Shown one piece after another: positions 1 to 11,225 of a DNA stretch of 64,000 nt. The translations under genes were made by a program, and so were the position numbers. The stretch is from Fomes fomentarius (lineage: Eukaryota > Basidiomycota > Agaricomycetes > Polyporales > Polyporaceae): the NCBI GenBank assembly GCA_022606135.1, contig JABYQN010000006.1, positions 2,170,001-2,234,000 of the forward strand, written 5' to 3'. The first letter of the stretch is position 1, and each line of letters opens with the position of its first letter. Below the pieces are notes generated by a model, which had not been told where the DNA came from, did no database searches, and saw only the letters and a program-made list of their open reading frames with translations.

Positions 1-955
1 CAGGTCTATGCCGGCAGACGTGTTCCTGGAAACGGGCAATCTGAGTGAGCTGTGCCCTCCAGGCTCCGACCCGGGGCGCCGACGAAAGACGCGCGCCGAA
101 CATATCTCAGCGCGATATCGAGAACGCAAGCCGAGGCAGCGCATACTTAGCCTCACAATATGCTATTCTTGGCTTGCAGCCTCTTCTTTCAGGGATCGCC
201 TTCCGGATCTCGCCAACTGCACTTCCTATACTCAACGTCTTCTCCCAACCTACATGCACACAGAACACCCCCGCCGCCTGACATCATCCTCCTTCCGAGC
301 GCTGAGCAACCGCGCCTTCCATGCTCAAGATATTTTTGATGAAAGTAACTACTTCTTGAACTGAGCTGCACCGGAATGTATTGTTGCGATCATCGGCGCC
401 CACCGCCCAAACCACACAGCATCATGCATGCACGCACGCAGCATACCCGTTTCGCCACGCGAGCAAGCTACCATTCCACGACCACACATAGGGGTTTGGT
501 ACACTACAGGAGGGGAGGAAGAAACGAATGGAACGTGGTAAGCACACTGTTGTCGGCTGTTCGAGGTCAAGGAGCGGCGGTTGGTTTGAATACGGAGCCT
601 TCTGATTATGTGGGATGGAACCAAGACGGGTCATAAGTATGCTGTATGTAGAGTGTCCGAAATAGATGCAAACAAGAAAGTGAGGTCCGGGGTCGTGACG
701 GTACGTTACTACGGAAAGTCTGGCAGTCTGTGCCCCAAGAGGAGGAGACAGGCGACTCGTGTGAGTAAAGTAACCCCCCCTTGAGGACGGACAGATGAAT
801 TAGCAGTGCGGGGAACCATGTATGGAGGGAAGTAGGCGTGTTCGATGGAGTTTATTCAAGTGTCTGTGCCAAGCCCTGCCGTCGTTTCGATGATAAAAAA
901 GGCACTGTGATCTCAGCCAACCAAGCCCATTCTGAACGCCAATAAAGAGAACTGA
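1..955. other. No gene recognised (left edge)
   Basis: Open frames on both strands are short, overlap each other and show no domain, splice pattern or compositional bias of a protein. The region downstream of the chitin deacetylase stop probably holds its 3' UTR. A gene whose body lies to the left of the window could end here, but I see no supporting exon. Confidence 0.4.
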
Positions 956-2554
956 TCATGCAAGCGCGACCGCAGCGGCGACGAGCGCAAGGAACGACAT
1001 GGGCCTCGTTGACCGGGACCCCGCGCCGCCGTTCTCGGCAGCACCAGTGGGCGAGGCCGATGTTGTCGATGTACCGTTCGAGTTGTTCTGCTGGCCGCCA
1101 CTGCCTCCAGTGCTTGTAGGCTTCGCCGTGCCCGTTCCGCTTCCACTCGAGGAAACACTCGCGCTTGGCTCAGTAGCACCACCGACGCCGACGGTCGCCG
1201 CGATAACGTCTCCCGTGTTGTCCACCGCGTTCTGGTACACATCGGCGTTGGCAAGGCGGGCAAGACTCTCGAACTTCCAGCCGTTCTGCGCGATCAGAGG
1301 GTAGGCGTTGATGAAAGCACCGACGGTGATGTTGTTCAGTTCGTGTTCGAGGATGACCAGACCGGGCGACTTTGGACCGGTGATCCACTTGTGCAAATCA
1401 GCGTTGACCTGGTCAACAGTAGAGCCACCCGGAGAGCCGACGCTCCAGTCCTCAGTGCTGCAAAACCCAACGTTAAGTTAGTCCGTCCGCTACGGAGATA
1501 GAATTGACTTACTCCTGGTTCCAGATGACAGTGGTGAGACCGAAGACCTCCTTAGCGATAGCGCGGACGCGCTCGTCGGAGTCACCCATAGGGGGGCGCC
1601 AGTACTTGGGGATCCGGCCGCCCGTCGAGTTGTGGATGATCTCCATTGTCCAGCCGAGCTCGCCGACGACCTGGAGGTTGTTCATCGTCGTCATGTACGG
1701 GTGTGTCCATGTGTGGACGGCGATATCACCTGTGGAAGCAACGATCAATCAATGCTTCAGAGCAATGTTACGATCACATACTCTGGAGGTCCTCGTAAGC
1801 CGCCTTGAACGCGTCTGAGTTGTAGAGGATGTTGACACCGATCATGAAGTGAGTCGTAATCGAGTTGTGCTCCTTGAGGAAGTTGTACAGCGGGATACCC
1901 TCCTACAATTGAATTAGTGGAATTAGCAGTTTGCACCCGACCCAATGGCCTAGACGAATCGAGACGCACAGGAAGGGGACCATCATCGAAACTTGACGCG
2001 AAAACGCCATCTGGAGCATCCCAGAGGTCCTCCTTGTTACGGCACTTGTACGTGGCCGAGCAAACGGTTGGACCGAGAGGGTCGAAACCCTGGGGGTAGA
2101 CTGGGTTACCGCCATCTGACGTAGAGGTAGGGAGGTCCGGAATCTTGCCAGCCTTGACGGCGGCGTTGAGGGCGTCAACCCATGCTTTTGGTAGGCCAGC
2201 TCCGTTCGGGTCCATCTTGCCAGTAGGGAAGCCGGCAGACCATTCTGTGCGGATATAGAGAGGAGCCAATTTTGAGAGGAGTTCAAAAAAAAAAATATGA
2301 AGGGATGCAAAAAAAAACGAACCAGGGGTGCCGACGGCAGCGTACTGGATGCCATCGTCGCCTCGCTTGGCTAGGGGGTCGCGATTGCGCTTGAAGAGGG
2401 CGTGTACGGGGTGAGCCTCAGAGTGATACCAGGTGCCGGGGAGGTTGGCCCTGACGGCATGGGTATGGTCGTGCGTTTCATGTGGATGGGCTGCTACTTG
2501 AGAAGAAAAGGTGGCGGCGAGCAAGAGTAGTGAAGGAATGACGGAGGGCACCAT
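956..2554 (-). CDS. Chitin deacetylase, GPI-anchored type (CE4 polysaccharide deacetylase)
   Basis: Removes acetyl groups from cell-wall chitin to make chitosan. Five exons (2554-2323, 2244-1970, 1902-1782, 1729-1513, 1457-956) encode 448 residues. The start gives a signal peptide ([19 protein letters not shown]) followed by a His-rich stretch. The CE4 motifs come in order: SFDDGP (Ser in place of the commoner Thr), HTWTH (two metal-binding His), RPPMGD, DTEDW completed across the fourth intron, and LEHEL. After the catalytic domain is a Ser/Thr/Gly-rich spacer and a C-terminal hydrophobic tail ([14 protein letters not shown]), the usual plan for GPI attachment, so the enzyme is expected at the plasma membrane or wall. 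The family call is firm; activity and GPI anchoring are inferred from motifs. Confidence 0.93.
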
Positions 2555-3555
2555 GGCGAGTCGCGGACTTGCGGGGAGGGGGACGGAACGAACAAAGAGG
2601 AGGGGGATGGGCGAGACATCTAAAGATTGGAACTATATATCTCGGGCGCGGCTTGCAAGACTGGAGAGCACATCGCGTTCGCCGCCAAAACACTAGACGC
2701 TAGCACCGATCACACTCGGCCTCGGTTTGCCGCGCCAGGCAACGCTCATCCATTTTGTTTCCCGACAAACTGTTATGGCAGTGAGCCTGCCTTTTCCGGC
2801 CCTCCATGCCGTCCGATCCGGCCCCAGTGTTGCAGTGCGCCCAGCCTCGGTCACCCACCCAAGGCTGACCCGCTCGGCGCGTCATGCCCGCCTCCGTTAC
2901 CCACTCGGGCTCCCCCGCCCGACGTCCCCCGCCAAAATCATTCTTGGAGCATCTTCAATTTACGACAGCCCCCTTCCGTCTATCCGTCCTGTGCAGACAA
3001 AACATAGTAGCGAATGTCAGCGTCTGGTTAGCGTCAGTGTCAGACTCCAACGCTCACTTGTCGAACCCGGCCCTCGACATCATCTCGATCGCTCGATCCA
3101 TCCCAGCAGCGGCACTGGCTCAATGACTCGCTCTTGTGGCAACGACGGCTGGCATATTCCTTCCATCATGCTCCTGATGCCACATAAGCTTCGTATTCAT
3201 ACATACATACTTTGTTTTTGGTTGCCGATGTATGTTAATCATTACGGCCTATCAGATATCGCCATGCTGCAACCAGACTCTCAGTTTTCCAAGTCACTTA
3301 CCGTACTAGTGTCCACACCTCCGAAACGCTCGCATATACACAGTCCGACCACACGTTCACATTATGTGCGGTGAGCAAACGAGACTGCGTGGATGGATAC
3401 GCGCAGACAGTCGCAACCCAAGCAAGCTGTGGTCAGCACGATCAAAATCAACCGTCCCATCAAGTCCGTGCAATCGGCAAGTGTACAGTCCCGCTAGAAG
3501 CACAAAAACACATAATTGATCTCCCCCACGCTTCCCCAGTGTAGCCTCCTTGAGC
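2555..3555. other. Intergenic: chitin deacetylase promoter and TFIIF alpha 3' side
   Basis: About 1 kb between the chitin deacetylase start and the TFIIF alpha stop codon. A plus-strand open frame of 215 codons lies here, but it is Pro/Ser/Arg-rich and carries no recognisable domain, so I treat it as chance. Nothing else seen except the TATA-like element listed separately. Confidence 0.5.
2634..2640 (-). promoter_or_regulatory. TATA-like element upstream of chitin deacetylase
   Basis: Read on the minus strand this is ATATATA, about 80 bp before the chitin deacetylase ATG. Its position and A/T content in an otherwise G+C-rich promoter fit a TATA box; the assignment is inference only. Confidence 0.35.
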
Positions 3556-5800
3556 TCATCCAGCCGGCGTGGGTGAAGGCGCGGTCGTCCCACGATACGC
3601 AGGCCGTAATACCAGTGCCCCGTTGCTCAGCTGAGCCACCTCTTTCACTAATGCCGTGAACTTGGTCTTCTTCGCATCGTCGGTGAGGTAGCGCCCGAAG
3701 TGCTGAATGCACTCCCGCGTGGTCGCGTTTGGGTGATTCCTCAGCCACTCAATCACCATCCTATCTTCTAGCTCGCCTGGCGCCTTGCGTTTCTTCGGCC
3801 GCGGCGCACCCTCAGAAGCGGTTGCTCCGCTGCCGTCTTCCGTCGCCTTGCGCTTCAGAGCTTTACCACCGGGGGACGACGTACCAGGCGCTCCGGGAAC
3901 ACTAGGACTCGTAGCGCGACTGGCAGGCGGCGAGGCATCACTTGAACCGACCAACGGGCTTCCCGCACGGCTCGGAATCCCCGCCTTAGGTTTCGGCACC
4001 TTTGGACTGGTGGCACGCTTTGCGACGACAGAATGTCCACCATGGCCCGGCACTGGAGAAGTGGCGCGAGACTGAGACTGAGGCTCCGACTTGACCGGCG
4101 CGGCTCCCTGCCCGTTTACTGCAGGCTTCGGCGTTGTGCCACCAGTTGACGTCTGTGAGGGTGGACGGGCGCCGGTTTTGGATTCAGGAGCGAGGATCGC
4201 AGGGCCGGTTGGCACCTGTGGCGGCTCCTCTTCTTCCTCCTCTTCCTCCTGCGACCCGTTAGCAAACTTAGCCGCGCACCGGTGAAACCTGTACACCTAC
4301 CGCACTCGCGTACGGATCCTTGTCGTCGTCAGAATCATCTTCGTATCCCCCGCCTTTCTCGAGCTTCTTCAGGGTCTTCTGGAGGTTCTTACCAGCCCCC
4401 GTCAACTGCGATTCATCCTCATCTTCCTCGTCACTCTCGTCGATGTAGCCCTCGCGGACTTTATTCGCGGTCTTGTACTCCTTCTTGAGCCGTTCCTGTG
4501 ATATCATTGACATGAGTTAGATTGCGCCGTAAGGCATACTCGTCATCACACACCTCGAGCTCCTTCGCCTCGTCGTCCTCCTTGTCGTCGGCCTCCATCT
4601 TCTCCTCGTCATCCGCGAAGCCCTCCTCGAAGTCAAGCTCGTCCAGATCACCCTCTGCGCCGAGCTCTCGCTTGATTTTGCGTTTACGGTCGACACCTTC
4701 CTCCTCGTCATCCCCAAACAGATCGGCAGTACCACTGTCCACTGTCCTCAGCTTCCTCCCTCCTGGTCCCCGACTTTGGCTAGCACTATGTACCAGTGAT
4801 GATCCACTAGCAGCAGCCTGCTCGGTCTTCTGTCGTAGTGTCCAAAGCGTCTTGTCTTTGCGCTTTTGCACCTTCGACATCTACGCGCGTAGCACTATAT
4901 AGTGAATGTCTTATATTCGAATTGATTCACACGTACGATCGATTCTACCTCCTCGAGGTCCTTGATGACCTGGTGCGCCTGTTTCTTCTGGAACCGGTAC
5001 CACCGATGCGCGGGCACGAATTTGAAGACATCGTTCGCGGCCGGCATGAACATCGCATGGGTCTGCGATTTCGAGACCTCCTCCATCTGCGCCAACCACA
5101 CCTCCTTTTGCTGCGCGTCCTCGATTACCCAAGGATACTTCTCTTCCCTCCTGAGCTGTCTCGTCGCCTCCGGGACAAGGAACACTTGTCGTGTCTTCTT
5201 CTGGAACCGCTTCTTCTTGTCCTTGTCCTTGTCCTTGTCCTTGTCCTTATCTTTCCCCTTCTCCTCCTTCGCCTCCCCGTTCTCCTGGCGTATCGGCCGC
5301 CCCTGCGCATCGACCATGACGACCTTGCCGTCCTGCCCGAGCACGAGCTTTCCGTCAGACCCGACCATGTGCCCGACAGCCTGCTGAGATGGCTGCGCGC
5401 TCCCGTCGTTGCGCCGCAGGTCCTTCCGGTTGAGCTTCACGGGCTTCGCCCAGTCGTTGATCTCGACCTTCTTCCGCGACTCGAACTTCATCACGTCGTA
5501 CTTCCACCCGTTCAGCTTGGACGACAGGAGCCGGTACTCCGAGTACTCGCCCTCGGGCAGGGGCGGCAGTGAATCATCCTCAGTCTTGGGTATAGGTGGC
5601 CGGCGCGCTGTCCCTGGGCGGGAGGCTGGGGTGGCGGTGGCCGCCGGCGGTTTCTTCGGTGTTCCCGGCGCAGACTGGGTGTTGGGGAGGGACTGAGAGG
5701 AGGCAGGGGAGGGTGTGTTCGTGGCAGGCGACTCTTTCTTCGGGAGGACGGGGCGGCTAGGTTTGGGATTGAAGAGGGTAGGCGCGCCTTTCTTCGCCAT
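3556..5800 (-). CDS. TFG1: Transcription initiation factor IIF, alpha subunit (RAP74/Tfg1)
   Basis: Large subunit of TFIIF, which brings RNA polymerase II to promoters and supports elongation. Four exons (5800-4937, 4880-4554, 4495-4301, 4248-3556) encode 692 residues. An N-terminal Ser/Pro/Ala-rich stretch leads to the dimerisation region (EYSEYRLLSSKLNGWKYDVM and a later WVIEDAQQ...FKFVPAHRWYRF segment). A low-complexity Lys/Asp run interrupts this domain. The middle is acidic. The C-terminus (LEDRMVIEWLRNHP ... TKFTALVKEVAQL) is the RAP74 winged helix that contacts the CTD phosphatase. I chose the ATG at 5800 because it starts MAKKGAPTLF in good context (A at -3, G at +4); the frame stays open upstream to 6067, but that part looks like untranslated leader. 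Basidiomycete orthologues are similarly long. Confidence 0.93.
5215..5252 (-). repeat. Hexanucleotide repeat coding for a Lys-Asp run
   Basis: CCTTGT (GACAAG on the coding strand) is repeated about six times inside TFIIF alpha and encodes alternating Lys-Asp. Such in-frame microsatellites change length without shifting the frame. Confidence 0.85.
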
Positions 5801-6417
5801 ATTTGCCTTCGTCTGCGGTGGATGGGGCGCGATCTGAGCGCAAATGGAAGCCCGGCGGCGGCGCTGTCGACAGACAAGTGTAACGTGGCGGCAGCACACA
5901 GTGAAGGAGGCCGGACGTTGGCAGGACGAGGCTGACGTTGGTGGTGGTACGGGTCGAAGAAGCGTGTACTCAGTGCGGAGCCGCAAGCGCCTACTGACTC
6001 CTTTGTTATTCTTGTTCTCGATCTGGAACGACACACAGAACAACAGCGCCACAAATGAAGGGTACAATGCTGTTGTATTCCCGGTCGTCTGGACTACATA
6101 CTGGAACAGGTTCGGATCCGTCTAGAGATATATGAGATATGGTCCAAGCTCCGCGACTATGTACCACTGTCGATAGTACTAGGCAAACTGATGAAATAGC
6201 ATGGAGAGGGGAGAACAATAATACGCAGATGCAGACGATGATAGTGGTTCGGCCAGCAAATACAGGATGTCTCTCTTCATCTCTGTACGCGATCGTTCAG
6301 AACACGGAAACATGAGGATATGCCACAAGATTCGCACCTGCGACGGCAAGACACCCTCGACCCTAAGCAAACAAGAAATAATATCGCTACAATTTCATGA
6401 TGGCGTGGAAGCACGCC
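5801..6417. other. Intergenic: TFIIF alpha leader and bHLH gene 3' side
   Basis: No protein-like frame other than the upstream extension of the TFIIF alpha frame, which is Arg/Cys-rich without domain features. It should contain the promoter of TFIIF alpha and the 3' UTR of the bHLH gene. Confidence 0.5.
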
Positions 6418-8643
6418 CTATGACGAGTTCTCCGTCCGGTTTGCAGCAGGATTGCCGTTCACAGTCGGAGGCTGGGATGGAATCGGCGCGGGGCCCGCAC
6501 CAGGCGGGTACGCGTTCTGGGACGAGCCTGGTCGGGACAATGGCTGTTGAGGAGGGGCGTGGGGAGGGGCTGGGTGGGGATGGTGTGCTGGCGGGACAGG
6601 GTGCCCAGGTGGAGGGGGAGGACCACCCGAGTGAGGGTGAGGAGGATGCGCTGCAGCACCGGGTGCTCCAGGGGGGGGAGGAGGATATGGAGGAACACCG
6701 ACAGGTGGCCCGTGACCGTAAACGACTGCATGAGGAGGTGCTCCGGCAAACGGGGGAGGCATTCCTTGACGATACCCTTCGAGCTCGTGTCGCAACATCT
6801 CAATCTCTCTACCCATATCCTGATGGCTCTGTTTGAGATTCACAATAAAGTCGATAGCTACGCAGCGAATGAATGCCCATAATTGTATCTAGAAGAGCGT
6901 ATAGAGGCGCACCTTTGCTGAGAATTTCCCACTTGCTCGCCTTCATCCCTCTATCTGCGGGGAGCTGGTCCCGCAGCTCATCAAACAGTTCCTTCATTTC
7001 TTTTCTACGCTTGCGCTCTGCAAGCTTGTGAGACACTCGCAACTCAGGAGAGCGCGAATATGGCGTAGAGCCCGGGGCCTTCTCCGAAGCAGAATGGGGG
7101 TCGTCTGGATTCGCGCTACTTCCGGCTGAAGGCTGACCCGCGCTATTCGAGGCGGACGGGTCGGCGGCACGGACACGCGAGGGCGGCCGCGAGCGTGAGC
7201 GGAGAGCCCGCGTCGGGCCCGTGGCTGGCGGGGTCGGGAGAGAATCTGGAGAAATATTGGGCGCGGACATTCTGCGATCTGGCGCGAAGGTGACTGGAGG
7301 CATGATTGTTGTGAGAGGGTCGAAGTGGGGAGGGGGGCCTTGCATATTAGCTGCAGGCTCGTTCTGCATGTTTGGAGGGGCAGCCTGATCGGGCGGGTGA
7401 GGATTAGCAGGCCACGCGAAAGTTGCAATGCCACCAGGAGGTCGGCCATGTGGCGAGTCGCCGGGGATTGCCGAGGACGGAGTGGTGTATCCAGTCGTCA
7501 GAGGCGTGTTCGTGCTAGTGTATGCAGACGCAGACGCAGACGATGTCGAGTCCCGTCTATCATTCCACCACGGTGACCCTGCCGCAACACGCGCATCCAC
7601 AGAATTTCGACGGTCGTACAAACTCAGCTGCGCAATCCTCTGCGTGTCAATCGCGGATCCTCGCCGCTTGGGCGCCGGCTCTTCTGGCTCCCTGCTGCCT
7701 TCCTGGCCTCCCAATTGCGGATCGATGTCTGCGTTGCCACCGGCGTACACGCCTTTGTCGGACGACATCTTGCGCTTCGTACCTTGAGGCAGAACGTGAT
7801 ATGTGAGTAGGGTCCGTGATCAAACGGAAGGCTTAACCACCCCACCTGCTACCACGGACTGTCGCCGGTCATTGTAGTCTATGTCTTCCATATCCCGACC
7901 TCCTTGTTCCGGCCGCGCGTGTCCACCCCCTTCTTGGACGTGCTGCTGCACGTTCTCGTGCTTGTCCACATCCATGTGGTCGCTACCCTTTGCCCTGTCT
8001 GCTGCTGCACATACATATACGGTGGCCGGAAGCGAACTACCTTCAGACACTCCGTTCTACTCGCTGCGTACCCGTCAAAGGCGAGCTCACCTTCGTTCCC
8101 ATTCCGCTCCGAGCCCTGCGTGCCACCCTCTCGTGCACTGTCCACCGCCATGGCCTGCGTAGGGGTCCGTCTGTCCGGGGCTTCCGCTGAAGGAGACCTG
8201 AGCAGACGGCGAAGATGTGCGTTGGGGCTTTCTCCGGGCTGTGCAGAGGCGTCTCCAAACTTATAGGGAGACAGCGGTCGCGTTTGCGAAAAGGAACGTC
8301 TGGGTTCGTGAGATGCTGACGACGGGTAGCTGGTTGCAGGTGATTCGGGGCGTCGGAAAGGCGACGAGATACCAGGAGCACCTGTAGAACCGACAGGAAA
8401 TGTGGGAGGGCTGGGACCTACGTGTAGCGACGGGTCTGTAATAGAGCCCCGACGTTGATTTTGTAAGAACTCGAGGGGAGCAAGTGGCGTTACGGGGTTC
8501 TGTCGGGAGGAGAGGGATGGAGACGAGGTTTTGGATTGAAGCTGAAAGGCGCTGCCGGCGGAGGTTCCATTGGGCGATTCGTTGGGTCTTTTGGCGCCTG
8601 AGCTGGCTGCGTCGCCCTCTGCAGACGATGAGGACATGGTCAA
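6418..8643 (-). CDS. bHLH transcription factor
   Basis: Four exons (8643-8091, 8004-7846, 7782-6913, 6857-6418) encode 673 residues; the ATG two codons downstream (8637) is an equal start candidate. The first ~480 residues are Ser/Pro-rich and probably disordered. The bHLH follows: a basic region SHKLAERKRRKEMKELFDEL with the His, Glu and Arg spacing of class B factors that read CACGTG, a loop (PADRGMKASKW) and helix 2 (ILSKAIDFIVNLKQSHQDM), split by the last intron. Helix 2 runs on into a short heptad-like stretch (REIEMLRHELEGYRQ), suggesting bHLH-Zip-like dimerisation. The tail is extremely Pro/His/Gly-rich. Orthologues are usually annotated only as HLH-domain proteins; the target genes are unknown. 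A CACGTG box sits just upstream of the gene itself. Confidence 0.88.
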
Positions 8644-8739
8644 GGACGTCGAGGGCGAGAGGCTGCCGGCGCGGTGAGTCTAGGTACCGATAATATGGAC
8701 GAGGAGAGGCAAGAGCGCGTGGCTACCATTCTTGATAAC

Positions 8740-8745
8740 CACGTG
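8740..8745. promoter_or_regulatory. CACGTG E-box upstream of the bHLH gene
   Basis: Perfect palindromic E-box about 97 bp upstream of the bHLH start codon. The encoded bHLH has the His-Glu-Arg basic-region residues that in known families recognise this sequence, so self-regulation is possible but unproven. Confidence 0.45.
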
Positions 8746-10035
8746 GGCCAAAACTACCGCTGCGCTCAAAAACGGTTACATTGCTTGATACCAATCACTT
8801 TCCCGCCCTCTCGCACTTTCCAGCTTCTCCTCCGACTCCCATATTCACCTCGCCGCGCTCTCAGGCTAGCAGCTATGTTTGGAGCCCGAAGCAATTGATA
8901 CACGTCTCAACTGGAACAGAACGCCACCAAACGCTTTCCCCCTCCAGACCGCTGCAGCCAACAAGCGCGGCACGACCGATTCTTAGCGCATTTACGTACC
9001 AGACATTCAACGCTCGCGGTTCTCAGATATCAGGAACTTCCAGTGCACCTCCGATCCTGTTGCCAGGCTCCAAGACCGCCCACCAATCCTAGATGTCGAT
9101 GGGAGCATGCCCTAGGCTGGTCTATTCAAAAGCGCGCTGGGATAGTCCTCTTTTCCAATCGGAAGCTGCCTCTGGCTTTAAGGCGGTCCGTCCGGGTCGA
9201 CGTGAGAGCTCCCTTGTCCGCGTGGTCGAGGACTGTCGGTGGACCAGCGTGCTCTCCATCTGAAAAGGGCCGACTGCAAGTTCTTAACCGAGCATTTCGT
9301 TGCGAGGCACAAGAGGTAATTTTGGTGCATTGCGTCGCGCATGAGCCTCGATACACGGTATGACCATGTCGTACATTGGGTCATATGCTGTGTAGCATTG
9401 TATAGCGTAAGTTAGAACCCTCTGACAGCCTCTGTTACTGTGACTATCAAGGAACCAAAATACTAGTCTCCGTCAGGATGGGCTGCTCGCTACGCCGGCA
9501 CGCACGGACTCAACGTAGGGGTGCAGGACTGCTTGGCATAACTCACAATTCAAGCTGCCTACGGGCGAGCGGGCGTCCTGACACTGACAGTGTTTGAGTA
9601 TTGTGTCCGTGTTGACGCGTATGGGCGCCTAGGGACGATGGTTGGGTTGGACATACGTTTCACACTCATTCCCCACACACATACGTCATGCTTTTGTCCT
9701 CAAGGTTGCCACAAATATATGTGTCATAGGGATCAATAGGGGGGTGTATCCTGGGATGATTCTGACTGGAGATGCACATTTTATGGCGCGATGGAACTTT
9801 GGGCGCCAGATTTTTGTGTATCGTACATTTTGCACTTATTTGTCCTATGGAAATGCAAGTCGTCAACGTTTTATGGGGAATGTTCGCTTCGCTCGTAATG
9901 AACCGTTCATCGGATGTTAGCTGCTCACACTATCAGAACCTGACCGTGTGCCTGTAGTACTGTCGACGTTGAACTTGGAGTTTGGAAATGTTTCCGTCTT
10001 GAGTTCATGCGCGCTTCGTTATGTACCGTATCCTA

Positions 10036-10041
10036 CACGTG
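10036..10041. promoter_or_regulatory. CACGTG E-box upstream of NHP2
   Basis: Palindromic E-box about 98 bp before the NHP2 ATG, followed 11 bp later by an ATTGG (inverted CCAAT) at 10053-10057. The arrangement fits a proximal promoter; function is inferred. Confidence 0.4.
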
Positions 10042-10138
10042 ATCGCATTCAGATTGGCGAATTTTCAGTGACTTGCCGCAGGTTACACTCTAAGTACTAA
10101 CTGCTCCTCACACACCCGCACTATACCACCTCGTCGTC

Positions 10139-10913
10139 ATGGGTAAAGATAAGTCAGAAAAGAAGGAGAAGAAGAGAAAGGACACGAAGGAAGTCACTGA
10201 GACCGGGAAGGAGTCAATCGAGGTCAACGACGATGTTGACATGGAGGACGCAGAGCTTGTGAAGGTGAGCCGAGCTTCGTTTGCAACACGAATGCACCGC
10301 AACTTGTCTTTCCAGGCTGAGAAGAAGAAGGTCAAGAAAGAAAAAGAAGAAATCGTCATTCCTCTGGAAGACCTTTCGCCAATAGCACAACCACTCGCAC
10401 AGAAGAAGATGCTGAAGAAACTGCACAAGACTATCAAGAAAGGTATGCGTATTACTGGGTAGCGTCGTCTCGCATCTGTACATATATCTATGCCCCAGCC
10501 TCCAAGCAGCGGCAAGTGAAGCGCGGTGTGAAAGAGGTTGTAAAAGCCATCCGGAAGGGCGAGAAAGGGTAAGCCGTGGAACCGTACTCTCCTACTGTTC
10601 ATCTATTGACCTATGTCACATTCGCAGTCTCCTCATACTCGCAGCGGACATCACGCCCATCGATATCATCTCACATCTACCCGTCATGGCCGAGGACGCG
10701 AATATACCCTACGTGTTCGTGCCGTCAAAAGAAGAATTGGGACATGCGAGCGCAACGAAACGACCGACGAGTTGCGTGATGGTCTGTCCCGACCAGAAGA
10801 AGAAGTCGAAGCCAAAAGATGGGGAGAAGGAGGACAAGGAGGACGACTATCGGGAGACATACGACGAGTGCTGTAAAGAGATCCAGGTACTGGACCAAAA
10901 GCTCGTATTCTGA
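10139..10913 (+). CDS. NHP2: H/ACA ribonucleoprotein subunit Nhp2 (L7Ae family)
   Basis: Core protein of H/ACA snoRNPs, which guide pseudouridylation of rRNA and other RNAs in the nucleolus. Four exons (10139-10264, 10316-10442, 10499-10568, 10628-10913) encode 202 residues. A Lys/Glu-rich N-terminal tail precedes the L7Ae fold: PLAQKKMLKKLHKTIKKASK, VKRGVKEVVKAIRKGEKG, then LLILAADITPIDIISHLPVM and IPYVFVPSKEELGHASATKR, the hallmark RNA-binding stretch. The body is about 45 residues longer than yeast Nhp2, because of the N-terminal tail and an Asp/Lys/Glu-rich insertion near the end (PDQKKKSKPKDGEKEDKED). Identification is secure. Confidence 0.95.
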
Positions 10914-11225
10914 CGTCAGATTTGTCTCGCATCTTTCCTCATAGCATCTGTACTCTCTGCATCTCTCTCGGTGATATCGTCGTCCATGTATTGCTTTCCT
11001 TCGTTTCATATACACACGTCCGTATTGGCCATGCTGTGAACTTCCACCGGCACCGCGTGCCTGGCGGGAACTCAGCGCGCTCGTCGCGGCAGTCGGGCAG
11101 CCACGTCACGGGAAACCGACTCCTTGACCGTAACCATCGCCTTCTCACGCCAGACTTCCGTCCCTTTCGCTCATCCACCACCACCTCCGCATTCATTGCC
11201 TCTCCCCCTTCCTTTCGTCTTCGAC
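10914..11225. other. Short intergenic gap NHP2-BFR1
   Basis: About 310 bp between two plus-strand genes. It holds the NHP2 3' UTR and the BFR1 promoter, with a pyrimidine-rich leader just before the BFR1 ATG. No other feature seen. Confidence 0.5.

Larger units (their letters stand above)
8644..10138. other. Long intergenic stretch, no gene found
   Basis: About 1.5 kb between the bHLH gene start and NHP2. Open frames are short, lack domain features and do not join by plausible splicing. CACGTG boxes lie near both ends (listed separately). A noncoding transcript cannot be excluded from sequence alone. Confidence 0.45.

Noticed and set aside
8..364. 118-codon plus-strand open frame at the left edge
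   Set aside because: No domain, mixed composition and overlapped by equally long frames on both strands.
2727..3374. 215-codon plus-strand open frame upstream of chitin deacetylase
   Set aside because: Pro/Ser/Arg-rich translation without motifs, in a region best explained as promoter; no supporting splice pattern.
4838..5572. 244-codon plus-strand open frame opposite TFIIF alpha
   Set aside because: Leu/Arg-rich antisense shadow of the Lys-Asp repeat and charged codons of the real gene.
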